Part shown: piece after piece, positions 36,501-44,008 of the stretch | Numbering within the stretch: position 1 is the first letter of the stretch | How the letters are laid out: each line of letters begins with the position of its first letter | Assembly: GCF_002959755.1 (NCBI RefSeq) | Contig: NZ_PPCW01000001.1 | Location: 310,001 to 374,000, forward strand | Direction: 5' to 3' | DNA from: Veillonella sp. T11011-6 | GTDB lineage: Bacteria; Bacillota; Negativicutes; Veillonellales; Veillonellaceae | Length of the DNA stretch: 64,000 nt | Notes under the pieces: model-generated | Seen by the model: the letters and a program-made list of their open reading frames with translations, nothing else | Told to the model about the DNA's origin: nothing | Databases searched by the model: none | Program-made: the position numbers and the translations under genes

Positions 36501-37076
36501 GTGATTAACATTAACAATGCTGTTCAGTTTCAACATTTAATCTGGGATCGAGTAATGAAACACGCTAATGTTGTAGTAGATGCAACATGTGGTAATGGGC
36601 ATGATTTACTATATTTAGCAAAACGAGCAGAAAAAGGCTGTCATTTATATGGTATCGATATTCAAATGAAAGCGATTAATAACAGCCAAGAGTTATTGCA
36701 GTCAAATGATATAGCACAAGATGTAAGTCTAACATTTATTCATGATTCCCATGATCGTGCATTAGCTAATCAATTAAAAGATGAAGTTATTGATTTAATG
36801 ATCTTTAACCTAGGCTATTTACCAGGTGGTGATCATCAAGTTATAACTAAACCGCATCAAACTATTGATGCCATAAATGAAGGCTTAGAAAAATTATCGA
36901 AGTCTGGAGTTATCACAATTGTTGCTTACCCTGGAACAACAGAAGGGTTTGAAGAAATGCAGATGCTTAAATCGTATTTATCAGATTTAGAACAAAAATT
37001 GTATAATGTATGTCATTGGCATCCAATGAATCAAATCAATAATCCACCTGAGTTATTTATATTGCAAAAACGATAA
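36501..37076 (+). CDS. Class I SAM methyltransferase, YtqB type
   Basis: 191 residues from GTG 36501 (GGGGTG upstream). 'rRNA methylase' family related to YtqB. Seen: VVDATCGNGHDLLYLAKRA SAM-binding motif near 22-40, NLGYLPGGDHQVITKP, and VTIVAYPGTTEGFEE. The substrate is not established; YtqB-type proteins have been linked with tRNA mnm5s2U formation in some Gram-positive bacteria, which would be an inference here. Last gene before a terminator. Confidence 0.88.
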   Translation: MININNAVQFQHLIWDRVMKHANVVVDATCGNGHDLLYLAKRAEKGCHLYGIDIQMKAINNSQELLQSNDIAQDVSLTFIHDSHDRALANQLKDEVIDLMIFNLGYLPGGDHQVITKPHQTIDAINEGLEKLSKSGVITIVAYPGTTEGFEEMQMLKSYLSDLEQKLYNVCHWHPMNQINNPPELFILQKR

Positions 37077-37124
37077 AACGAAATATATCTTTATTCATTA
37101 TGAATAAAAGTCATAAGAAATATG

Positions 37125-37156
37125 TAAAAGCCCCTTTATAGGGGCTTTTATTTATA
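37125..37156 (+). terminator. Terminator after the methyltransferase gene
   Basis: Hairpin TAAAAGCCCC (37125-37134) / GGGGCTTTTA (37141-37150), loop TTTATA, followed by TTTAT. Ends the asp23-to-nadK operon. Confidence 0.9.
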
Positions 37157-37303
37157 CATGTATAATCTTCTAATTTTAAATTATTAATTTCATATAAATA
37201 GATGAAGCCTATAGGATATGTGTTTATACGCTATCAGTATATAGAAAATTAACAATATTTTAAATATTAATATAATATGCATAACTAGTATGAGACATTC
37301 AAT

Positions 37304-37339
37304 TTATACCATATATTAATTATGAATATATGGTATAAT
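37304..37339 (+). promoter_or_regulatory. argR promoter overlapped by a 14-bp palindromic operator
   Basis: Seen: perfect inverted repeat TTATACCATATATT (37304-37317) / AATATATGGTATAA (37325-37338) with 7-base spacer. The right arm contains an extended -10, TGGTATAAT (37331-37339). A protein bound here would block RNA polymerase. ArgR autoregulation is the obvious candidate, but the arms do not match the known TGAAT-type ARG box well (one ATGAATA lies across the spacer). Confidence 0.65.
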
Positions 37340-37396
37340 AATAGCAGAAAGATACTATTCTCTTTTATGTGCAAGGTTTAAAAAAGGGAGTTCAAA

Positions 37397-37852
37397 ATGA
37401 AACGCTATCGCTATAACAAAATCAAAGAAATCGTGCAGTCCAAGGCGATTGAAACTCAGGAGGAATTAGCAGCGGCCTTATTAGAAGAAGGTATTGAAGT
37501 AACGCAAGCTACAGTTTCTCGTGATATTAAGGAATTGATGTTAATCAAAATTCCTACAGGCGATGGACACTATCGATATGCATTATCTCCAGAAGAAAAT
37601 GTAGTTCTATCTCGTAGTCGAATCAATCGATTATTCCAAGATTCTCTAATTAAGGTAGATCACAGCTTAAATCAAGTAGTATTACATACAATTCCTGGTT
37701 CAGCTCAATCCGTAGCATTTTCCATTGACCATGCAAAATGGTCTGAAATTATTGGTACATTAGCTGGTGATGATACAATTTTGTTAATTGCAAAATCTGA
37801 AGCTGAAGTTCCAGCGATTTTAGCTAAAATTCAAGATTTAATGAAGGACTAA
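37397..37852 (+). CDS. argR: Arginine repressor ArgR/AhrC
   Basis: Arginine-dependent hexameric transcription regulator. 151 residues. Seen: N-terminal winged helix with RYNKIKEIVQSKAIETQEELAAALLEEGIEVTQATVSRDIKELMLIK and the VTQATVSRDI recognition helix; C-terminal arginine-binding domain about 80-150 with GTLAGDDTILLI (GDDT arginine contact). GGGAG upstream. Promoter carries a palindrome across the -10. recN follows by 4 bases, the classic argR-recN pair. Confidence 0.96.
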   Translation: MKRYRYNKIKEIVQSKAIETQEELAAALLEEGIEVTQATVSRDIKELMLIKIPTGDGHYRYALSPEENVVLSRSRINRLFQDSLIKVDHSLNQVVLHTIPGSAQSVAFSIDHAKWSEIIGTLAGDDTILLIAKSEAEVPAILAKIQDLMKD

Positions 37853-37856
37853 ATAG

Positions 37857-39521
37857 ATGTTAACGCAAATGAGCATTCGCAACTTTGCGTTGATTGAGCA
37901 AATGAATATTTCATTTAATGATGGCATAACTATCTTTACCGGCGAAACTGGGGCAGGGAAATCCATATTAATGGATGCCTTTAGTATCCTTTTGGGAGAA
38001 CGCGCAAGCAGCGAGTTCATTCGTCACGGTAAAGATAGTTTTGTTATAGATGGAATATTTGATATTGCCGATCACCAAAGTATACAAGAGCTATTAGAAT
38101 CTAAAAATATTATGGTTGAAGATGGGGAATTAATTCTCTCCCGTTCATTTAATCGCAATGGTAAATCTACTATCTTAGCTAATGATCAACCTATACCATT
38201 AAAAGCATTAAAAGAAATTGGTCAATATTTAGCAGATATTCATGGTCAATATAGCAATCAACGATTGTTAGATGCAGATACTCATCATGAATATTTGGAT
38301 ACGTATAATAAAGAAGGCCAAGTAGCTTATAAGGCCTATTTAGATGCCTATAAAGTATATAAGCAAGCTAAACAAGATGTGGATCACTTACAAGAAAATA
38401 TGTCTGAACGAGCACGTGAGCTCGATATGCTACGATACCAAATTGATGAAATTGAAGAAGCTGGTCTCACTATGGGTGAAGATATCTCTATTGCAGAAGA
38501 ATTAAAACGTCTTGATAGCTTTGAGCATATTGATAAGGTATTAGGTTCTTGTTATGACGCCTTCTATAATGGACGTCAACCATTACTAGACACTATTAAC
38601 TCTATCAAGGTAGAGGTTAATGATCTTGTAAAGTATGATAGTGAATTAAAGGAAGTATCTGAAATGGTTGACTCTGCTTATTTTCAATTAGAGGAAGCAG
38701 CCCAATCATTAGATCGCTACAGAGATACTATCAGCTATGATGAAGAGCGCTATAAGTATTGTCAAGATCGTGACACATTACTTTATGGGTTAAAGAAAAA
38801 ATATGGTGAAACCATAGAAGAAATTCTAGGATACGAAGAAAAAGCACAAGCCCGTTTAGAAGAACTTGAAAGCCTTGTATTTGCACAAGATGAATTAGAG
38901 GCTCGTCTTCATAAAGTGCAAAAAGTAGCAGAAGAGGCTTTAACGGTTTTACATGACATTCGTCAAAAAAATGCAAAAGCTATAGCTAGTGCATTACATC
39001 AAGAATTAGTAGATTTAGGAATGCCAAAAGGTGATATTCAGTTCCATATAGAGGACGGCGAAGGATTATCTCCTTTAGGTGCTAAATCAATTGAACTACT
39101 ATTTTCTGCCAATAAAGGGGAGCAATTATTACCGCTTCACAAGGTAGCCTCTGGTGGTGAATTAGCTCGTATTGCGCTAGCCTTCAAATCTGTATTCCGT
39201 ACTGACACTTTCAAAACAATGGTATTTGATGAAATCGATGTTGGTATCAGTGGAGATATAGCGTTAAAAGTAGCTGAAAAGATTCTACATCTATCTAAAA
39301 CTAATCAAGTATTCTGTATCACTCATTTACCTCAAACTGCAAGTATTGCTAAGCAGCATTATCACTTGTCTAAAATAGAGCAAGATGACCGTACAGTTTC
39401 AACATTATCTGTACTTAATGAGGATGAACGTGTTACGCAAATCGCTTCCATGATGTCTGGTCGAGGTATGTCCTCAACAGCATTAGCAGCGGCAAAAGAA
39501 CTAATTGCCCATTTTAATTGA
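37857..39521 (+). CDS. recN: DNA repair protein RecN
   Basis: SMC-like ATPase that tethers DNA ends in recombinational repair. 554 residues. Seen: Walker A GETGAGKS at 29-36, coiled-coil arms about 150-370, signature VASGGELARIALAF, Walker B MVFDEIDVGISG and QVFCITHLPQTA. Read with argR, so expression may follow the argR promoter; no LexA box was seen upstream. The promoter for the dap riboswitch overlaps its stop codon. Confidence 0.96.
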   Translation: MLTQMSIRNFALIEQMNISFNDGITIFTGETGAGKSILMDAFSILLGERASSEFIRHGKDSFVIDGIFDIADHQSIQELLESKNIMVEDGELILSRSFNRNGKSTILANDQPIPLKALKEIGQYLADIHGQYSNQRLLDADTHHEYLDTYNKEGQVAYKAYLDAYKVYKQAKQDVDHLQENMSERARELDMLRYQIDEIEEAGLTMGEDISIAEELKRLDSFEHIDKVLGSCYDAFYNGRQPLLDTINSIKVEVNDLVKYDSELKEVSEMVDSAYFQLEEAAQSLDRYRDTISYDEERYKYCQDRDTLLYGLKKKYGETIEEILGYEEKAQARLEELESLVFAQDELEARLHKVQKVAEEALTVLHDIRQKNAKAIASALHQELVDLGMPKGDIQFHIEDGEGLSPLGAKSIELLFSANKGEQLLPLHKVASGGELARIALAFKSVFRTDTFKTMVFDEIDVGISGDIALKVAEKILHLSKTNQVFCITHLPQTASIAKQHYHLSKIEQDDRTVSTLSVLNEDERVTQIASMMSGRGMSSTALAAAKELIAHFN

Positions 39522-39546
39522 CTAAAATCGCATAATTACTTATACT
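39518..39546 (+). promoter_or_regulatory. Promoter of the dap operon
   Basis: TTGACT (39518-39523), 17-base spacer, TATACT (39541-39546). The -35 overlaps the recN stop codon. Transcription would begin near 39553, just upstream of the lysine aptamer. Confidence 0.75.
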
Positions 39547-39568
39547 AATAGTATTAAGTGAATATGTT

Positions 39569-39728
39569 GATAGAGGTGCGAGTATAAATAGTAATCATGA
39601 GGAGTAGGCATGCATTGATCCATGATAAAAGGGATGCTTGCCGAAGTTCGGTGATTGCGACTCATCGTTCTGGTTGTCTATTTAATAAATGGACGACTGT
39701 CATCAATTTGAATTGGTGGAGTGCTATC
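39569..39728 (+). ncRNA. Lysine riboswitch (L box)
   Basis: Seen: the closing stem GATAG (39569-39573)/CTATC (39724-39728) and conserved core pieces in order: AGAGGTGCG, AAATAGTAA, GAGGAGTAGGCA, GCTTGCCGAAG, GACTCATCGTTCTGGTTGTC, GACGACTGTCA and GGAGTGCTATC. These match the lysine-sensing element that precedes dap, lysC or lysP genes in Bacillota. It controls dapB-asd-dapA through the terminator at 39771-39798. Confidence 0.9.
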
Positions 39729-39770
39729 ATTGAGCTTTTAGTAACAGTTATAAGCTATATAAACTATAAG

Positions 39771-39798
39771 GCCAGTGGATGCATCCACTGGCTTTTTT
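39771..39798 (+). terminator. Riboswitch expression-platform terminator before dapB
   Basis: Stem GCCAGTGG (39771-39778)/CCACTGGC (39785-39792), loop ATGCAT, then six T. It lies one base before the GGAGG site of dapB, so lysine-bound RNA should end here. Bases 39731-39770 could form the competing antiterminator. Confidence 0.88.
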
Positions 39799-39808
39799 GG
39801 AGGTATAT

Positions 39809-40606
39809 ATGATTCGAGTAATGGTAAATGGCGCTGGCGGTAAAATGGGCCGCGAAGTAGTCAAAGCAGTACATAATGATCCTGAGTTAACATTGGTAGG
39901 CGGTATCGATCCTACTAAGGCAGGTCAAGATGTAGGCTCCGTAGCAGGCATCGAACAATTAGGAATTACAATGAATGCCTCCATTGATGAGGTTCTAAAT
40001 ACTAATAAACCTGATGTAATTGTAGATTTTACAAATCCTGCTGTTATTTATGAAAATGCTAAAAAAATGTTATCTGCAGGTATTCATGTAGTTATTGGTA
40101 CTACAGGTTTAACTGCGGAACAACGTGACGAATTAGATGCTATTGGTCGCCAAAATAATGCCAATTGCCTTGTAGCTCCTAATTTCTCTCTTGGTGCAGT
40201 TATGATGATGAAGGTTTCTGCAGAATTAGCACCATATTTCCCTAATGTAGAGATTATTGAACTACATCATAACCATAAATACGATGCTCCATCTGGTACA
40301 TCTATTTTAACAGCTAAATTAATTAACGAAGCTAAACAAGCTGCGAATGCAACGCCTGATGAGGATTTGACTCGTGAAAGTTTACCAGGTGCTCGTGGCG
40401 CTAAGGTTGATGACGTAACAATCCACAGCGTTCGTTTACCTGGTTACGTAGCTCACCAAGAAGTACTATTTGGTGGCTATGATGAAACGTTAACAATTCG
40501 TCACGATAGTTTAAGCCGACTTTCCTTCATGCCAGGTGTAGTATTAGCATGTAAAAAAATTAGTGCTAAAACTGGTTTAACTTACGGCTTAGAGCATTAT
40601 TTATAA
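39809..40606 (+). CDS. dapB: 4-Hydroxy-tetrahydrodipicolinate reductase
   Basis: NAD(P)H-dependent step of diaminopimelate/lysine synthesis. 265 residues from ATG 39809 behind GGAGG; an ATG at 39779 lies in the terminator. Seen: nucleotide-binding VNGAGGKMGREVV at 4-16, GTTGLT, PNFSLGAVMMM, and the catalytic ELHHNHKYDAPSGTS. asd follows after 23 bases. Confidence 0.97.
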   Translation: MIRVMVNGAGGKMGREVVKAVHNDPELTLVGGIDPTKAGQDVGSVAGIEQLGITMNASIDEVLNTNKPDVIVDFTNPAVIYENAKKMLSAGIHVVIGTTGLTAEQRDELDAIGRQNNANCLVAPNFSLGAVMMMKVSAELAPYFPNVEIIELHHNHKYDAPSGTSILTAKLINEAKQAANATPDEDLTRESLPGARGAKVDDVTIHSVRLPGYVAHQEVLFGGYDETLTIRHDSLSRLSFMPGVVLACKKISAKTGLTYGLEHYL

Positions 40607-40629
40607 TATTAGAGCAAGGAGATATAGTA

Positions 40630-41661
40630 ATGAAAAAACCTAATGTTGCAATTCTTGGTGCTACTGGTGCAGTAGGTGCTGAATTTATTACACTGATTGA
40701 AGAGCGTAATTTCCCATATGAAAATTTAAAATTGTTGGCATCTGCTCGTTCTGCAGGTACTGAACTTATAGTGAATGGAAAAACATATGTAGTAGAGGAA
40801 GCAAAGCCAGAATCCTTTGAAAATATTGATATCGCATTATTTGCAGGTGGTTCTATTTCTAAAACATTAGCACCAGAAGCAGCTAAACGTGGTGCAATTG
40901 TTATCGATAACTCTAGTGCATTCCGTATGGATCCTGAAGTACCTCTTGTTGTACCAGAAGTAAATCCAGAAGATATCTTAAAACATAAAGGTATTATTGC
41001 TAACCCAAATTGCTCTACTATTATTATGAGCTTAGGTCTAAAACCACTACATGATATTTCTCCAATTAAACGCATCGTTGTAAGTACATATCAAGCAGTA
41101 TCCGGTGCTGGTAAAGAGGGTATTGAAGAACTTGAAAACCAAGTAAAACAATATGCTGCTGGTGAAGAAATGACTGCAAACTTATTGCCAACAGGTTCTG
41201 CCCCTAAACATTATCCTGTAGCATTTAACTTATTGCCACAAATCGATGTGTTCTTGGACAATGATTACACAAAAGAAGAAATGAAAATGGTCAATGAAAC
41301 ACAAAAAATTCTTCATGACGACACAATTCAAGTAGTACCAACTACTGTACGTGTTCCAGTGTATCGTTCCCACTCTGAATCTGTTTTAGTAGAAACAGCT
41401 GAACCAGTTTCTGTAGAAGCTTTCAAAGCAGCATGTGAAAAATTCCCAGGTTTACAAGTAAAAGATAATCCTGCAGAACAAATTTATCCAATGCCATTAT
41501 ATACGTCTAATCAAAATGACTGTGAAATTGGTCGTATTCGTAAAGATTTATATAACGACAAAGGTATGAATTTCTGGATTGTAGGGGACCAAATTCGTAA
41601 AGGTGCAGCACTTAATGCGTTGCAAATTGCTGAGTACTTGGTAGAAAAACAAGCATTTTAA
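40630..41661 (+). CDS. asd: Aspartate-semialdehyde dehydrogenase
   Basis: NADPH-dependent reduction of aspartyl phosphate, feeding lysine, threonine and methionine. 343 residues. Seen: GATGAVGAEFI at 10-20, the catalytic cysteine in IANPNCSTI near 128, STYQAVSGAGKEG, and VPVYRSHSESV with the active-site His. CAAGGAG precedes the ATG. Its product is the substrate of dapA here and of hom at 15958. Confidence 0.97.
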   Translation: MKKPNVAILGATGAVGAEFITLIEERNFPYENLKLLASARSAGTELIVNGKTYVVEEAKPESFENIDIALFAGGSISKTLAPEAAKRGAIVIDNSSAFRMDPEVPLVVPEVNPEDILKHKGIIANPNCSTIIMSLGLKPLHDISPIKRIVVSTYQAVSGAGKEGIEELENQVKQYAAGEEMTANLLPTGSAPKHYPVAFNLLPQIDVFLDNDYTKEEMKMVNETQKILHDDTIQVVPTTVRVPVYRSHSESVLVETAEPVSVEAFKAACEKFPGLQVKDNPAEQIYPMPLYTSNQNDCEIGRIRKDLYNDKGMNFWIVGDQIRKGAALNALQIAEYLVEKQAF

Positions 41662-41682
41662 TCTATCAAGGGGAGGACAGAT

Positions 41683-42570
41683 ATGAAAACCTTTGGTCGA
41701 GTATTAACGGCTATGATTACATCATTTAATAATGATGGATCCCTTAACATAGAAAATAGTGTAGCTATTGCTCATCATTTATTAGATAATGGATCCGATG
41801 GACTCGTTGTATGTGGTACAACAGGGGAAAATCCATCCATGTCAAAAGAGGATAAATTAGCATTATTTACAGCTATTGCTAAAGAATGTGGTCATAAAGG
41901 TTCTATTATTGCTAATGTAGGTTCAAATGACACAAAAGCTTCTGTAGACTTTGTAAAAGAAGTATCTAAAATTGATGGAATCGATGGTTTATTAGTTGTA
42001 GTACCTTACTACAATAAGCCAAATCAACAAGGTCAATACTTACACTTTAAAGCTATTGCAGAGGCTACTACACTGCCAATCATGGTATATAATGTACCAA
42101 GCCGTGTAGGAACAGGCATTTTCCCAACAACACTAGCACAATTACATAGTGAGTATCCACATGTATGCGCCATTAAAGAGGCTAGTGGCAATCTTATGAT
42201 TGCATCTGAAATCAAACGCTTAATGCCTGAGGACGACTTCATGGTATATAGTGGGGATGATGGTCTTACATTACCAATGCTATCTGTGGGAGCATGCGGT
42301 GTTGTATCCGTAGTTTCTCATGTAGCGGGCAAAGATATGAATGCGATGATTCAAGCTTATGAATCTGGTCATAATCACGAAGCACTTCGTATTCATCAAA
42401 GCTTAGCGGATATCATAAAAGCTATGTTTATTACTACAAATCCTATTCCTGTTAAATATGCAGTCCGTAAAATAGGTTTACCTGCTGGTGTATTTAATTT
42501 ACCAATGTGTGATCCAACTGCTGATGAATCAGCATATATTGATAAAGCATTAGCGGAATATTTACAATAA
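41683..42570 (+). CDS. dapA: 4-Hydroxy-tetrahydrodipicolinate synthase
   Basis: Condenses pyruvate with aspartate semialdehyde. 295 residues. Seen: CGTTGENPSMSKEDK (substrate loop), VVPYYNKPNQQG with the catalytic Tyr, YNVPSRVGTGI, and the Schiff-base Lys in CAIKEASGN. GGGGAGG precedes the ATG. Last gene of the lysine-riboswitch operon, closed by a terminator. Confidence 0.97.
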   Translation: MKTFGRVLTAMITSFNNDGSLNIENSVAIAHHLLDNGSDGLVVCGTTGENPSMSKEDKLALFTAIAKECGHKGSIIANVGSNDTKASVDFVKEVSKIDGIDGLLVVVPYYNKPNQQGQYLHFKAIAEATTLPIMVYNVPSRVGTGIFPTTLAQLHSEYPHVCAIKEASGNLMIASEIKRLMPEDDFMVYSGDDGLTLPMLSVGACGVVSVVSHVAGKDMNAMIQAYESGHNHEALRIHQSLADIIKAMFITTNPIPVKYAVRKIGLPAGVFNLPMCDPTADESAYIDKALAEYLQ

Positions 42571-42585
42571 TATATTATAACTATA

Positions 42586-42622
42586 AAACCAGTAGCTACA
42601 TTGTAGTTACTGGTTTTGTTTT
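42586..42622 (+). terminator. Terminator after dapA
   Basis: Hairpin AAAACCAGTA / TACTGGTTTT with inner CTACA/TGTAG pairing and loop of 2-3 bases, then TGTTTT. Ends the dap operon. Confidence 0.85.
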
Positions 42623-42663
42623 ATAATTCTTCTATTAGTTACTAACAGTTATAGCCTAATAAT

Positions 42664-42697
42664 AAAAAATCGGCAACCGTAAGTTGCCGATTTTTTT
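42664..42697 (-). terminator. Terminator after lexA
   Basis: Stem AAAAAATCGGCAAC / GTTGCCGATTTTTT with 5-base loop CGTAA. A run on the plus strand gives the U run for the minus-strand lexA transcript; the T run would also stop plus-strand transcripts. Confidence 0.9.
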
Positions 42698-43367
42698 ATA
42701 TTCTATCTCGTACAAGACCAATAACAAGACCTTCAATATGACAATCATCTACGATGATTGGATCAAAGTCGTCATTTTCAGGTTGTAAACGAATATGACC
42801 ATTTTCTTTATAAAAACGTTTTACTGTAGCTTCATCATCGATACGTGCTACAACAACATCACCATTATTAGCAGTATTTTGATGGCGTACGATGAGCATA
42901 TCACCTTCATACATACCAATATTCATCATGGATTCGCCTTGAACGCGTAGTAAAAAGCAGTCAGAATCACCAGTTAATTGAACAGGTAATGTAAGAGTAG
43001 ACTCTAAATTTTCTACCGCTGTAATAGGCATACCTGCTTGTACAGTACCAATAAGAGGCACTTGTTTCAACCCAGCCCCTAAGAACTCAAAATTATCAGA
43101 ACTTGATGTTTCATTACCGTCTACAGAAATAGAAGGTTTTGTATCCTCTAATACTGTAATAGCCCGATTTTTATTAGGATCGCGTTTAATATAACCAAAC
43201 TTTTCAAGAGCATTCAAATGAGATTGCACAGTAGAAGTAGAACTAAGGCCTACATGTGTACAGATTTCTCGAACAGTAGGACAACGATATTCATTATGTA
43301 AAGAGTCCTTAATAAAATCTAATATACGGCGCTGTTTTGTATTAATATCTGTAGCAGGGCGTCTCAC
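42696..43367 (-). CDS. lexA: SOS repressor LexA
   Basis: Self-cleaving repressor of DNA damage genes. 223 residues from GTG (43367-43365), nine bases after GGAGG. Seen: winged helix domain about 1-70 (KQRRILDFIKDSLHNEYRCPTVREIC), cleavage bond A111-G112 in GTVQAGMP, catalytic S146 in VQGESMMNIG and K183 in EATVKRF. Minus-strand promoter TTGCAA-17-TATAAT (43513-43485) with a LexA-like box across its -35, so autoregulation is expected. Divergent from a small LysM gene as in Bacillus lexA-yneA. Confidence 0.97.
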   Translation of the reverse strand: MRRPATDINTKQRRILDFIKDSLHNEYRCPTVREICTHVGLSSTSTVQSHLNALEKFGYIKRDPNKNRAITVLEDTKPSISVDGNETSSSDNFEFLGAGLKQVPLIGTVQAGMPITAVENLESTLTLPVQLTGDSDCFLLRVQGESMMNIGMYEGDMLIVRHQNTANNGDVVVARIDDEATVKRFYKENGHIRLQPENDDFDPIIVDDCHIEGLVIGLVRDRI

Positions 43368-43484
43368 GATGAACCTCCATAATCAATGTAATGTCAAAAT
43401 AATATCAATATGTATATGAGGAAAAATTTACTCATTTCGTACTATATAATAAAAACATAAGATAATTACTAATCTTATATACCT

Positions 43485-43513
43485 ATTATAGGCAATTTTA
43501 AAAGTTTTTGCAA
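43485..43513 (-). promoter_or_regulatory. lexA promoter
   Basis: On the minus strand TTGCAA (43513-43508) and TATAAT (43490-43485) are separated by 17 bases. The LexA-like sequence CAAACATTTGTTCT (43511-43524) covers the edge of the -35. Confidence 0.7.
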
Positions 43514-43524
43514 ACATTTGTTCT
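43511..43524. promoter_or_regulatory. LexA-like box 1 (lexA side)
   Basis: CAAACATTTGTTCT resembles the Gram-positive SOS box CGAACRNRYGTTYC, with deviations at the ends. It overlaps the lexA -35 element. Confidence 0.55.
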
Positions 43525-43531
43525 AAAACAC

Positions 43532-43561
43532 TTGACCGAACATTCGTTCGTGTGCTAATAT
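43532..43561 (+). promoter_or_regulatory. Promoter of the LysM gene with SOS box in the spacer
   Basis: TTGACC (43532-43537), 18-base spacer, TAATAT (43556-43561). The spacer is filled by the LexA box at 43537-43550. Confidence 0.75.
43537..43550. promoter_or_regulatory. LexA (SOS) box 2, near-perfect
   Basis: CGAACATTCGTTCG matches the Bacillus-type SOS box with a perfect CGAAC/GTTCG inverted repeat. Its place between -35 and -10 predicts full repression of the LysM gene until DNA damage. Confidence 0.85.
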
Positions 43562-43572
43562 AAGCATGTAAA

Positions 43573-43586
43573 CAAACAAATGTTCT
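43573..43586. promoter_or_regulatory. LexA-like box 3 (early transcribed region)
   Basis: CAAACAAATGTTCT, similar to boxes 1 and 2, lies just past the predicted transcript start of the LysM gene. Weaker match to the consensus. Confidence 0.5.
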
Positions 43587-43621
43587 CAGATATTATGTTC
43601 GATGTAAATGTGAGGTATGAG

Positions 43622-43930
43622 ATGAAAAATATATTAATGATGGTAGGAATGTGCTTAACAATCTTGTTCGGCTATAATATGACAACCCCTGTAACAGAAG
43701 CAAATACACATGCTGTCCGTGAAGTAAAGGTTCAAGCAGGAGATACTATGTGGGATATTGCAGCTCGCACAGCTCATAAAGATATGGATGTTCGTGAAAT
43801 GGTATATGCTATGAAGGAACTTAACAAAATTGATGACTCTGGTGCATTAGTTCCTGGTACAGTTTTAAAAGTACCAGTTAAGAAAAATGATAGTCCAGTT
43901 AGAGCTTTGGACTATGTGGCTCAAAACTAA
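43622..43930 (+). CDS. Small membrane-anchored LysM protein, YneA-like
   Basis: 102 residues from ATG 43622 (GAGGT upstream; an ATG at 43580 lies inside the operator region). Seen: an N-terminal membrane helix about 4-19, then one LysM domain about 33-86 (REVKVQAGDTMWDIAARTA ... ALVPGTVLKVPV). Size, build, SOS box in the promoter and divergence from lexA all match YneA-type SOS division inhibitors, where the protein delays septation after DNA damage. Sequence identity to YneA was not tested, so function is inferred from arrangement. Confidence 0.8.
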   Translation: MKNILMMVGMCLTILFGYNMTTPVTEANTHAVREVKVQAGDTMWDIAARTAHKDMDVREMVYAMKELNKIDDSGALVPGTVLKVPVKKNDSPVRALDYVAQN

Positions 43931-43953
43931 ATATATATGGGTATAACCCACGC

Positions 43954-43991
43954 AAAAAAGCAGCTACTCTGATAGAGATAGCTGCTTTTTG
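43954..43991 (+). terminator. Bidirectional terminator between LysM gene and recombinase
   Basis: Stem GCAGCTA (43960-43966) / TAGCTGC (43979-43985) with inner TCT/AGA pairing, six A before and five T after, placed between convergent genes. Confidence 0.88.
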
Positions 43992-44008
43992 TTATTTAAA
44001 TTTTGTTT

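Larger units (their letters stand above)
37077..37396 (+). other. Intergenic region between methyltransferase gene and argR
   Basis: 320 bases without a gene. It holds a 9-bp inverted repeat TTTATTCAT/ATGAATAAA with a 1-base spacer (37090-37108), the terminator at 37125-37155, an AT-rich stretch with no recognised content (about 37156-37300), then the argR operator and promoter at 37304-37339. Confidence 0.7.

Noticed and set aside
37090-37108. TTTATTCAT/ATGAATAAA repeat as an ARG box
   Set aside because: The half sites are in the wrong orientation and spacing for the known ARG box, and it is upstream of a terminator, far from the argR promoter.
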